Origin: Calditrichota bacterium
GTDB lineage: Bacteria > Calditrichota > Calditrichia > Calditrichales > J004
Assembly: GCA_013112635.1 (NCBI GenBank)
Contig: JABFGF010000012.1
Coordinates: forward strand, 33,591-97,590
Direction of reading: 5' to 3'
DNA: 64,000 nt
Shown here: positions 35,330-42,978 of the stretch, in pieces
Numbering within the stretch: the stretch's first letter is position 1
How the letters are laid out: every line of letters starts with the position of its first letter
Translations under genes and position numbers: made by a program
Notes under the pieces: generated by a model
Told to the model about the DNA's origin: nothing
Databases searched by the model: none
What the model saw: only the letters and a program-made list of their open reading frames with translations

Positions 35330-35381
35330 TTATAGTTCCCACTCCCATCCTTCTGTGGCAAGTTCAGAATTTGGAAAAAGA
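35330..35381. repeat. 52-bp direct repeat, right copy (intact MBL gene end)
   Basis: The intact partner of 34047-34098. It forms the 3' end of the gene at 35330-36241 and keeps the GAA codon that is TAA in the left copy. Confidence 0.9.
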
Positions 35382-36241
35382 GTTTGTGCATTCTTCTCAA
35401 TTTTATATAAATCTTCATCGCTATGGTTTGGTGCATGATGAAAAAGCAAAAGCTTTTTAGCTTTAGCTTGTTTAGCAGTATCTGTTGCCGAAACAAATGT
35501 ACTATGGCCATAACCGGCAAACATTTTGTATTCTTCTTCAGTGTATTGCGCGTCATGTACAAATACATCAGCGTTTTTGGCAAAATTAATAAGCCGCTGG
35601 TCTCCGCCAATATATTGTTCCACATCGGTTGCATAAACAAATGATTTGTCTTTCCATTCAGCCTTAAATGGGTAGCTACCATCTTTTGGATGAAAATAAT
35701 ACTTCATGGTACGGATCGTCAGTTCTCTGTCATTAGGTAACGGTTCCATAGCATGGCCAACTTTTGGTGCCGGTCTTTCAGGTGTGAAATATACGATTGT
35801 ATTTTCTGTCAGATTATGAAATTCTTTTGTTGATCTAAATTCTTCCATGCCAACAGGGAAAAATTGAGGTGCAACATAATTCCTGAGAATTTGCTCAAAA
35901 TCCATTCCCAATGTTGAAGGCCCAAAAAAGTGTAGAAAAACACCCGGCATATACAAGGGTGCAAAATAAGGCAATCCCATTAAGTGATCATGATGGGTAT
36001 GATTAAACATAAATGTTATATGAAATGGTGTTTTAGAATTTTTTTGATGTTCTAATATTTCAGGGATTAATTCTTTGCCCAAATTGATGACACCGCTACC
36101 GGCATCAAAAATAACGATGTTGCTTTTTGTACGAACTAGAACACAAGCTGTATTTCCGCCAATTTTTGTTCCTTCTGCGGGTGCAATAGGGTAACTTCCG
36201 CGTACTCCGTAAATTTTAGCCTTAAACCTGTAATCACTCAT
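35330..36241 (-). CDS. MBL-fold metallo-hydrolase (RNase Z/PhnP-like)
   Basis: 303 residues. The metal motif is FNHTHHDHLMG. Other ligands are suggested by FVYATDVE, FVHDAQY and LLFHHAPNHSDE. The start IYGVRGSYPIAP and GGNTACVLV are typical of the cyclic-phosphodiesterase/PhnP side of this superfamily. The substrate is unknown. The 3' end is duplicated upstream at 34047. It runs toward the BFN gene's end on the same strand, 42 bases away, and could be co-transcribed after it. Confidence 0.87.
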   Translation of the reverse strand: MSDYRFKAKIYGVRGSYPIAPAEGTKIGGNTACVLVRTKSNIVIFDAGSGVINLGKELIPEILEHQKNSKTPFHITFMFNHTHHDHLMGLPYFAPLYMPGVFLHFFGPSTLGMDFEQILRNYVAPQFFPVGMEEFRSTKEFHNLTENTIVYFTPERPAPKVGHAMEPLPNDRELTIRTMKYYFHPKDGSYPFKAEWKDKSFVYATDVEQYIGGDQRLINFAKNADVFVHDAQYTEEEYKMFAGYGHSTFVSATDTAKQAKAKKLLLFHHAPNHSDEDLYKIEKNAQTLFPNSELATEGWEWEL

Positions 36242-36283
36242 TTAGGGTTCCTCTGGTTTTCCTGCCACTGCATGAATTTAGTC

Positions 36284-36841
36284 TTAAGATTTGGATTCGA
36301 TGTTTTTAATTTTGTCACGTAAAGCCGCGGCCTTTTCATATTCTTCATTATCAACTGCTTTTTTTAAATCTTCCTTTAAGCGGTCAATGTCTGTAGTCTT
36401 TGATTTGAAAATATAACTGCGGTTGGATACATCTTCTTTTTCTTCAGTAATATAAGCTGCCTGATCCATTACGGTTTCATTAACATAGATCGGGGTATTA
36501 TTTCTAACCGCCAAAGCAATTGCATCACTTGGGCGTGAATCTACTTCCAACAGTGTTTGTTTATCTGCACGGACATTTATAATTGCAAAAAAAGTATTGT
36601 CTTTCAGCTCAGTAATTAGCACGCTTTCCAGGTTAATCCCACAAGTGTCAAGTAATTTGCAGGTTAAATCATGTGTAATTGGGCGTGGTGGTTTTATATT
36701 TTCTAAACCTAAAGCAATGGATTGCGCCTCATATTCACCAATTATTATTGGTAGTGTACGGTCTCCTTCTGCTTCTTTTAGCAAAATGCCGCTAGACTGT
36801 GATTGTGTTAAAAAAACACCGTTAATATTTACTTTAATCAT
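36284..36841 (-). CDS. Bifunctional nuclease family protein with UVR motif
   Basis: 185 residues. Residues 1-130 are the BFN/DUF151 domain (GRTLPIIIG-type stretch here DRTLPIIIGEYEAQSIALGL, then EVDSRPSDAIALAVR). The last 35 residues form a UvrB/UvrC-type helical motif (EDLKKAVDNEEYEKAAALRD). The family has reported DNase/RNase activity in plants and Mycobacterium relatives, but its bacterial role is not settled. It begins a minus-strand pair with the MBL-fold gene. Confidence 0.9.
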   Translation of the reverse strand: MIKVNINGVFLTQSQSSGILLKEAEGDRTLPIIIGEYEAQSIALGLENIKPPRPITHDLTCKLLDTCGINLESVLITELKDNTFFAIINVRADKQTLLEVDSRPSDAIALAVRNNTPIYVNETVMDQAAYITEEKEDVSNRSYIFKSKTTDIDRLKEDLKKAVDNEEYEKAAALRDKIKNIESKS

Positions 36842-37242
36842 TTTTAACCTTTTAAAATTTGGGTCTTTTGCAAAGCAATTTTGCTAAAGTAGAACATAAA
36901 ATGGTCATTATAACTTGCAGTCTTTTCTGGAATACGTTTTAACTTGAATTTCTATTTTATGTAAACCCAATAAGAATCAAAGCTTTACATCGACTTTTTT
37001 TTGAAAATGTTAATAAAATCGACTTTAAAGTCAATTCTTTTTTTTTAAAGTATGTTTTCTGATTAGTTCATTTAAAATAGAGTTAGCCCAAAATAAAATC
37101 TTTGACCAATCGCACTAATAAATTTTGTTAGTATAAATTTGGAAATAACCTATTTCCTCACATAATTTAACACATTGAAACAAAATGTTTTTATAAATTA
37201 CGATTATTTATTTTCGATTTTTACTATAAGCAGGTAACATAA
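36842..37242. other. Intergenic region between divergent genes
   Basis: About 400 AT-rich bases separating the BFN gene from the glycosylase-like gene. ATCGACTTT occurs twice (near 36989 and 37018), and GACTTTAAAGTC at 37021-37032 is a perfect 12-bp palindrome followed by a T-run, which could be an operator or weak terminator. TATAAATTTG at 37132-37141 is a possible -10 region for the rightward gene. No gene is seen. Confidence 0.4.
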
Positions 37243-37962
37243 ATGCGCCTACCAAATGAGTGGGAAATTTTTTTAAATAGTTCTTTTCCTCTTCAACAAT
37301 TTTACTTTCAATTGGATGAATTTTTAAAAGAGTACGAATTTGTAATCCCGAAAAAGAAGAAAATTTTTCATGTTTTTGACTACATGCAGCCTCAGGATGT
37401 CAAATGTGTACTTTTTGGAGAAGATCCTTATCCACGGATAAGCTCAGCTTGTGGAGTGGCTTTTTGGGATAAAGAAATTAATAGCTGGGATGACAAAACT
37501 AATGGCAACTCTTTAAAAAACATTTTAAAATCAATACTTGTTCATCAGGGTTATGCTACTTATAAAACTCCAATTTCCGAGTGCAGGGAGATCGCATCTA
37601 AGAATGGATTTAAAACACCACCCCAATTGTTTGAACATTGGTTAGGCCAGGGAGTTTTGCTTATAAATACAGCGATGACCTTTTCGGGAAGTAAGTATAA
37701 AAAAAAGCATTTTAATTTCTGGAAAAGTTTTCATAAAAATTTGTTAACTTTGTTGAATAAAAGAGAAAGCAGCCCTTATTACATTTTGTGGGGAAATAAA
37801 GCCCAGGCCTGGGACAATGATATTTTGCAATCCATTGACGATCCGTATAAAATAATTAAACAGGGACATCCAACTTTTATTCACCAGTTTTTGGATAAAA
37901 ATAATATTAGTTTCTCACCTTTTGAGGAGATTGTTTCTAAAACCGAAATTTCGTGGTATTGA
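37243..37962 (+). CDS. Divergent uracil-DNA glycosylase-like protein
   Basis: 239 residues, about the length of Ung. The overall order matches family 1: LFGEDPYPRISSACGVAFWD for the water-activating loop, GQGVLLINTAMTFSG, then FWKSFHKNLLTLLN, YILWGNKAQ and GHPTFIHQF for the intercalation loop. The catalytic Asp (Asp61) and His (His209) are kept. The canonical GQDPYH is GEDPYP and HPSPLS is HPTFIH, so two usually fixed active-site residues differ. It may still remove uracil or act on another base. It is a single gene between two regions of unrelated content. Confidence 0.7.
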   Translation: MRLPNEWEIFLNSSFPLQQFYFQLDEFLKEYEFVIPKKKKIFHVFDYMQPQDVKCVLFGEDPYPRISSACGVAFWDKEINSWDDKTNGNSLKNILKSILVHQGYATYKTPISECREIASKNGFKTPPQLFEHWLGQGVLLINTAMTFSGSKYKKKHFNFWKSFHKNLLTLLNKRESSPYYILWGNKAQAWDNDILQSIDDPYKIIKQGHPTFIHQFLDKNNISFSPFEEIVSKTEISWY

Positions 37963-38008
37963 AGAATACATAAAATGCGAAAATGCCGAAATGTAAAAAA
38001 AACGTGGG

Positions 38009-38200
38009 GTGTTGGTGAATTCGGATAAAAAAGAGTTTGTAAAAGAAATGGAAAATAGAACATTAAAATTTGCACACAGCAGTATCAAGTTTTCTTCACA
38101 TCTTGGAAATTCTACAGAACAAAGAATTATCAGGAATCAAAGAGTCATCAGAATTATTAGTAATTTTTACAAGCATTGCCATAAACTTTCTCTCAAATGA
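38009..38200 (+). pseudogene. Four-helix-bundle (S23-like) protein, internally deleted
   Basis: The frame from the ATG near 38048 gives ENRTLKFAHSSIKFSSHL ... EQRIIRNQ, the usual N-terminus of the four-helix-bundle protein family (relatives of the 23S rRNA intervening-sequence protein). After that the expected LLRSGTSVGAN segment is missing. In another frame, ESSELLVIFTSIAINFL just downstream fits the family's C-terminal helix. About half the gene is lost, with a frame change, so it is a remnant. The ATCAGAATTATT-like short repeats at the joint may have mediated the deletion. Confidence 0.5.
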
Positions 38201-38240
38201 TTTAAAATTTTTAGGTATTTTGAAATTATAGGTATTTTTT

Positions 38241-39203
38241 ATGATTATTGTAACAGGCGCAGCAGGATTTATTGGCAGTTGTACAGTTTCGAAGTTGAAC
38301 CGGAAAGGCATCGATGATATAATCGCAGTTGATGTACTTCGTGAAAATGATAAGTGGATGAACCTGCGCCATTTGTCTTTTAACGACTACATAGACCGCA
38401 GCCAATTAATGGATTTTTTGAAAGATGCTAAAAACATTGAGGCGATTATCCATATTGGTGCCTGCAGTGCGACAACCGAACGTGATACTTCCTACCTGAT
38501 GGAAAATAATTATCGCTATACTTTACGGCTGGCCAAATATGCAATCAAGAATAATGTACGTTTTATTTATGCAAGCTCTGCAGCAACTTATGGCGCCGGC
38601 GAAAAGGGTTATGACGATAATGAGTCCAAACTCCAGGACTTAAAGCCGTTAAATATGTATGGATATTCCAAGCATTTATTTGATCTAAAAGCACGACGTG
38701 AAGGGTGGCTTTCTAAAATGGCCGGCCTGAAATTTTTTAATGTTTTTGGCCCAAATGAATATCAAAAGGGTGATATGGCGTCGGTGGTCTATAAATCTTT
38801 TAACCAGATAAATGAAACGGGCAAAGTAAAATTGTTTAAATCCCACCGCAATGATTATGAGGATGGGCAGCAACTACGTGATTTTGTTTATGTAAAAGAT
38901 GTGCTCGATGTAATCTGGTTTTTGTTAAAATCCTCAAACACAAATGGCTTGTTTAATGTAGGCAGTGGAAAAGCGCGTTCATTTAAAGATTTGGTTTCAG
39001 CAACCTTTAAAGCAATGGATAAAGAAGAAAATATTGAGTATATTGACATGCCGATAGCTATTCGTGACCGATACCAATATTTCACGGAAGCAAATATGTC
39101 TAAATTGAAAGATGCAGGATTTAATAAATCTGCCACAAATTTAGAAGACGGCATCACGGATTATGTACAAAACTATTTGATGCGCGACTATTCATGTTAT
39201 TAA
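38241..39203 (+). CDS. hldD: ADP-L-glycero-D-manno-heptose 6-epimerase
   Basis: 320 residues of the extended SDR family. The nucleotide-binding loop IIVTGAAGFIGS is at the start, the catalytic Tyr-Lys pair in MYGYSKHLFD, with Ser in ASSAATYG. Family-specific features are DVLRENDKWMNLRHL and FFNVFGPNEYQKGDMASVVY, which single out HldD. It makes the heptose nucleotide used in lipopolysaccharide core, consistent with a Gram-negative envelope. No other LPS gene is adjacent. Confidence 0.94.
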   Translation: MIIVTGAAGFIGSCTVSKLNRKGIDDIIAVDVLRENDKWMNLRHLSFNDYIDRSQLMDFLKDAKNIEAIIHIGACSATTERDTSYLMENNYRYTLRLAKYAIKNNVRFIYASSAATYGAGEKGYDDNESKLQDLKPLNMYGYSKHLFDLKARREGWLSKMAGLKFFNVFGPNEYQKGDMASVVYKSFNQINETGKVKLFKSHRNDYEDGQQLRDFVYVKDVLDVIWFLLKSSNTNGLFNVGSGKARSFKDLVSATFKAMDKEENIEYIDMPIAIRDRYQYFTEANMSKLKDAGFNKSATNLEDGITDYVQNYLMRDYSCY

Positions 39204-39283
39204 TTAAAATCAGAGTATAGAAAAAAAAAACCGAAGCTGATTGACAACTCCGGGTTAATTATAAAAATACTGTTTTAAAAAAA

Positions 39284-39571
39284 CTACACTCCAAAACGGT
39301 CATAATTCTTTTTAATAAACTCTTCCTGGTCATCAGAAACTTCATCTTCAGGGAAAATTGCTTCAACCGGGCATTCTGGCTCACAGGCACCGCAATCAAT
39401 ACACTCATCAGGATGGATGTACAACATTTCATTTGCTGTGCGCATGGCAGCTTTGCCATCTTCTGTTTCAAATTCGTGTCCTTCTGCAGGATAAAAACAA
39501 TCTACGGGGCACACTTCTACACAGGCAGTATCACAAACGCCAACGCAGGGTTCTGTTACAATATAAGTCAT
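39284..39571 (-). CDS. Ferredoxin, two-cluster FdxA-like
   Basis: 95 residues. Cysteine groups [17 protein letters not shown] and [17 protein letters not shown] can bind two Fe-S clusters, in the order known for seven- and eight-iron ferredoxins. About 22 residues ([20 protein letters not shown] and two more) are inserted between them where most FdxA proteins have a short loop. The acidic C-terminus [14 protein letters not shown] is family-like. It is monocistronic and could serve oxidoreductases such as the IOR at 52559. Confidence 0.9.
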   Translation of the reverse strand: MTYIVTEPCVGVCDTACVEVCPVDCFYPAEGHEFETEDGKAAMRTANEMLYIHPDECIDCGACEPECPVEAIFPEDEVSDDQEEFIKKNYDRFGV

Positions 39572-39854
39572 TTCTGGTAACTCCTTTTTTATAATAATTT
39601 CTATCTTCGATCAGATTTATAAAGTTTTTAGCGGAACAAAAACAAAATTTAAGTAATTAATGATTTATTTCAAGTTAAAGAAACAGAAAATGTTGCTGCT
39701 ATCATTTCGTTTTTTAGCTAATGCGCGATACATTATAATAAATAATAAAGATCGGTATAGATTGATTGATAAAATCTTTTTAGTTTAAATTGTTCACGTT
39801 GAAAATTAAACAAATAGTTTAAACCGCTACCCAATTCTTAAATATGAAACTTAT

Positions 39855-41687
39855 ATGAATCAATTTTACAAAACTCTTTTTTCTACCTTAATTATTTCAC
39901 TTTTTTTTAATTATTATGTTTTTGCGCAAAATAATTCAATTGGGCAGGATTCAACCAAAACAGATAGCATTCTTGTTTCCGCTGATAGTAGCTCTGTTTC
40001 CAAGGAAGATAGTTCAAAAACAGATGATTCATATTTTAAGCATAAAGATTTGATAAATACCAACTTTGGTGGTTTTTCCAATGTAATGCGTACAAATGAA
40101 TCAATCCAGGTATTTGATTTTATGGAGCCGGGACAACCGCGATTTGTTGCACCAATTAACATGTTTCCACACCAGGCTGCGAATATTGTAGATGGGTTTT
40201 CCAGAAATGAATATACAAACGGAATGTTTAATACGCGTTACATTTCACTGGATCAGGTGGAATCTATTCGACACCGGACGAACCAGGCATTTCCACAACC
40301 CCAATCATTTAATGCAAAATTAAGACGGGTGCAGGAAGAGGACGCTTTTACACGATTGAAATTTTATGAAGGTGATTTTAATTACACAGACCTTGATATT
40401 CTTTTTGCCCGCAACTACACGGATAATTTGCGTATTGGATTGGCCGGGTTTAATAAAGGATATGGTGGCTCATCGGCTTTAAATAATTCACACACCGGTG
40501 TGGCTTATGACACTTATGCAATTTATCAGATTGATAAATCAACCAGATCTGAATTTACCTGGCGTTTAAACCGAGAGCGCTCAGGAGTCCATAAAAGAGG
40601 TTTTGCATCCAATTTTAGTTATGCTGGTTTTGGAAACACTTTTGGAATGCGATTCATTTTTGATGCAGATTCTTTGTCTGGAGATAAAGCCACCATTGGT
40701 GTTCTGGCAAATAGTTCCCGTCATGGCAACCGCTCAAAAGCAGATTCGTTTGAAGTAAAACAGCATTCTGATGACTACACTGTTTATCTTGCTAAAGATT
40801 TTAGCACAGCCGGCAACAAATTCTCAACCAGGTTCGCTGTTGAAAATCATCGTATTTGGGGAAATGCTTTTGATAATGGTTTTAGTGAAACACGCTTTTC
40901 ATTAAACCTTTCTGATAAGTTTATTATTAGTGAAAAAAGCTGGCTTGAAGCAGCCGTTGAACTTGAACAACTTAATGATTTTGATCCGAATCTTAACTTA
41001 TCTTTTTCTTCAACTGTTTTTTATTCAAGTTTTTTTAGCAGGTTATCAGCTGTATATTCAAATCGTTACCCCACGCCGGTCGAGAGGAGATTTTCGTATG
41101 AATCATTTGAGGGCAACGATAATCTTAAAACAGAAACATTTGCTGATATCTCTTTTATACAAGGTTGGAAACCGGTATCTTTCTTGTCTTTTAAATCTGC
41201 GATGGGTGCATCAGTAATTGGAAATGAAGTTTTGTTTACAGGCACGACCTTTCAAAACAAAAAAGACCGCTCGTGGGGTTATTTAACAGCAAAGGGTGGA
41301 ATAAATTTCTGGAGACTATATCTGTCTGCAGGTGGACATATTCTCGCAGCAGATCAAACCTTTTCAGCAAAACAAATGTTTTGGGGACAGTTATCCTATC
41401 ATGATTACTGGTTCAATACCGTTATGATTGACGCAACTGCAAATCTAAACTGGTATTCACAACATGATGCGGTGTACTATAATCCCATATTAAATCGCTT
41501 TTACGGTGGTGCTGGTGAAAATCCATCCTACTCAACTATGGCTTTTAAAATTGTAGGAACGGTTAGTGATGCTGAAATATTTTTAGAAATGGATAATTTT
41601 TTAAACACAGAAGTCCAGTTTATCGAAGGCTATAAAAACGATCTGTGGAAAGTTCGTTTTGGTGTCAACTGGGTTTTATGGGAGTAA
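39855..41687 (+). CDS. Outer-membrane beta-barrel protein (putative porin/TonB-like)
   Basis: 610 residues. A signal peptide ends around VFAQNN, followed by a Ser/Asp/Thr-rich linker. Residues 70-170 resemble a short plug-like segment (RYISLDQVESIRHRTN), and the rest is strand-rich with alternating aromatic residues, ending in the typical aromatic VRFGVNWVLWE. I cannot place it in a named family. The VES-type motif recalls TonB-dependent receptors, but no TonB box is evident. It is isolated, with a repeat element just downstream. Confidence 0.6.
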   Translation: MNQFYKTLFSTLIISLFFNYYVFAQNNSIGQDSTKTDSILVSADSSSVSKEDSSKTDDSYFKHKDLINTNFGGFSNVMRTNESIQVFDFMEPGQPRFVAPINMFPHQAANIVDGFSRNEYTNGMFNTRYISLDQVESIRHRTNQAFPQPQSFNAKLRRVQEEDAFTRLKFYEGDFNYTDLDILFARNYTDNLRIGLAGFNKGYGGSSALNNSHTGVAYDTYAIYQIDKSTRSEFTWRLNRERSGVHKRGFASNFSYAGFGNTFGMRFIFDADSLSGDKATIGVLANSSRHGNRSKADSFEVKQHSDDYTVYLAKDFSTAGNKFSTRFAVENHRIWGNAFDNGFSETRFSLNLSDKFIISEKSWLEAAVELEQLNDFDPNLNLSFSSTVFYSSFFSRLSAVYSNRYPTPVERRFSYESFEGNDNLKTETFADISFIQGWKPVSFLSFKSAMGASVIGNEVLFTGTTFQNKKDRSWGYLTAKGGINFWRLYLSAGGHILAADQTFSAKQMFWGQLSYHDYWFNTVMIDATANLNWYSQHDAVYYNPILNRFYGGAGENPSYSTMAFKIVGTVSDAEIFLEMDNFLNTEVQFIEGYKNDLWKVRFGVNWVLWE

Positions 41688-41707
41688 GGATTTGAAGCGA
41701 CCTGTTT

Positions 41708-41752
41708 GTCATGCTGTAGAATGAAGTATCCCTTGGTTTAGTAAAAGATGAC
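41708..41752. repeat. GTCAT...ATGAC intergenic repeat, copy 3
   Basis: 45 bases with tips GTCAT (41708-41712) and ATGAC (41748-41752), and GAATGAAGTATCCC inside, close to the wording of the copy at 4461 (GTGAAGAATCCC). Confidence 0.55.
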
Positions 41753-41809
41753 TTTTAAGTTGGGCACCAAATAGGACTACAGAATATTCAAATTTTTGAT
41801 AAGGACAAG

Positions 41810-42322
41810 ATGAAAATACTTCTAGTAATTATCTTCATTTTTAGTTTTGGTCAATTTTTGCTGGCAGATGAATCTGACTATGCTGGTCTCAACAAGAAAA
41901 TATTTTCAGTGGATCTTTTTACAGATTCTTTGCAAAAAAAAGATGTTTGGGCAAAACATTATGGCAAGAAAAATCCAGTCTTTGCATCTTTTTTAAGCAG
42001 TTTTATTCCTGGTGGTGGTCAAGTATATAATGGTCAATATTTAAAAAGTGGGCTCTTTATTGGAGGAGAAATTTTATTATTAAGTGCGACCATCTCGACA
42101 GCAAATAAAACTAATAAAAATGAATTGATTAATTCAAAAGAACTGAGTGTCGGTTTTTTACTTGGCTTATGGTTTTCGTTTCGTACGTGGAGTGTGATCG
42201 ATGCTTTCGTATCTGCAAAAGATATTAATGATCAATTGGAAAAAGATAAACTAAACGGATTTTCTTATATATTTTATCCCAAAGAAGAATCAATTAATCT
42301 TAGGATTTCGTTAAATTTTTGA
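41810..42322 (+). CDS. DUF5683-like small membrane protein
   Basis: 170 residues with a signal peptide (SFGQFLLADES). The core NPVFASFLSSFIPGGGQVYN followed by GQYLKSGLFIGGEILLL is the typical DUF5683 pattern, a proline/glycine-rich turn preceding membrane helices. A second helix pair follows (VGFLLGLWFSFRTWSVIDAF). The family's function is unknown. It precedes another small envelope protein by about 60 bases. Confidence 0.75.
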   Translation: MKILLVIIFIFSFGQFLLADESDYAGLNKKIFSVDLFTDSLQKKDVWAKHYGKKNPVFASFLSSFIPGGGQVYNGQYLKSGLFIGGEILLLSATISTANKTNKNELINSKELSVGFLLGLWFSFRTWSVIDAFVSAKDINDQLEKDKLNGFSYIFYPKEESINLRISLNF

Positions 42323-42380
42323 TAAATATTTATTTTTCAATAAAAACTATTTTTCTTTTTAAACATCTTAGGAGCGTATC

Positions 42381-42947
42381 ATGAGAAAACTATTTGTTCT
42401 AGTTCTGTTTTTTAAACTTATTTTAATTTCAAATCTTTTAGCCCAGTATGATGTAGAAGGTAATGGAAAAGATTACGGGATAGCAATAAATCCAGTTGGG
42501 GCTTTATTTAGTTGGTATTCGCTGGAATACAATATTTGGAAAGCAGATAGAACAGGAGAAATAAATATTCCTTTTCAATTATTACATAACCCATTTGATA
42601 CTGAAAATGATGATCATGATTTAACAATATTTTCAATCGGTGCCCAGTATCGAAAATTTTTCAGTTCTGAGCAACAAGGATTTTTTGTCCAGGCAGGGTT
42701 TATTCATTATAATTTTTCTGTTGATGGCAAAGGAGAATATAGAGGAGAATCTGCTGGCGGCAGTGTGAATTCTGTATTGTTTGGATTTGGGTATAGGATG
42801 ATTTCTAAAACTAATGGACTGTTTTGGTCTGCGGCTTTAAGTGCAGGAAAAGGTTGGGGAAGTGTAGATAGCCCAAATGGGGAAGATGTTTCAAATTCGG
42901 GATTTACATATGATATTGATTTGTTAAAGATTGGCTACGCCTGGTAA
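42381..42947 (+). CDS. Small outer-membrane beta-barrel protein
   Basis: 188 residues, starting after a good site TTAGGAG (42369-42375). A signal peptide ends at LLAQYD. The remainder alternates strands with glycine/aromatic turns (GIAINPVGALFSWYSLEYN, FFVQAGFIHYNFSV, LFGFGYRMISK) and finishes KIGYAW with a terminal aromatic, as beta-barrels do. It resembles DUF3575-type barrels, but I am not certain of the family. Confidence 0.6.
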   Translation: MRKLFVLVLFFKLILISNLLAQYDVEGNGKDYGIAINPVGALFSWYSLEYNIWKADRTGEINIPFQLLHNPFDTENDDHDLTIFSIGAQYRKFFSSEQQGFFVQAGFIHYNFSVDGKGEYRGESAGGSVNSVLFGFGYRMISKTNGLFWSAALSAGKGWGSVDSPNGEDVSNSGFTYDIDLLKIGYAW

Positions 42948-42978
42948 TAATTATTAATAAATGATTAAGGAATATAAA

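Noticed and set aside
37021..37032. GACTTTAAAGTC as a firm terminator or operator
   Set aside because: The stem is short and AT-only apart from its ends, in a very AT-rich region; kept only as a remark.
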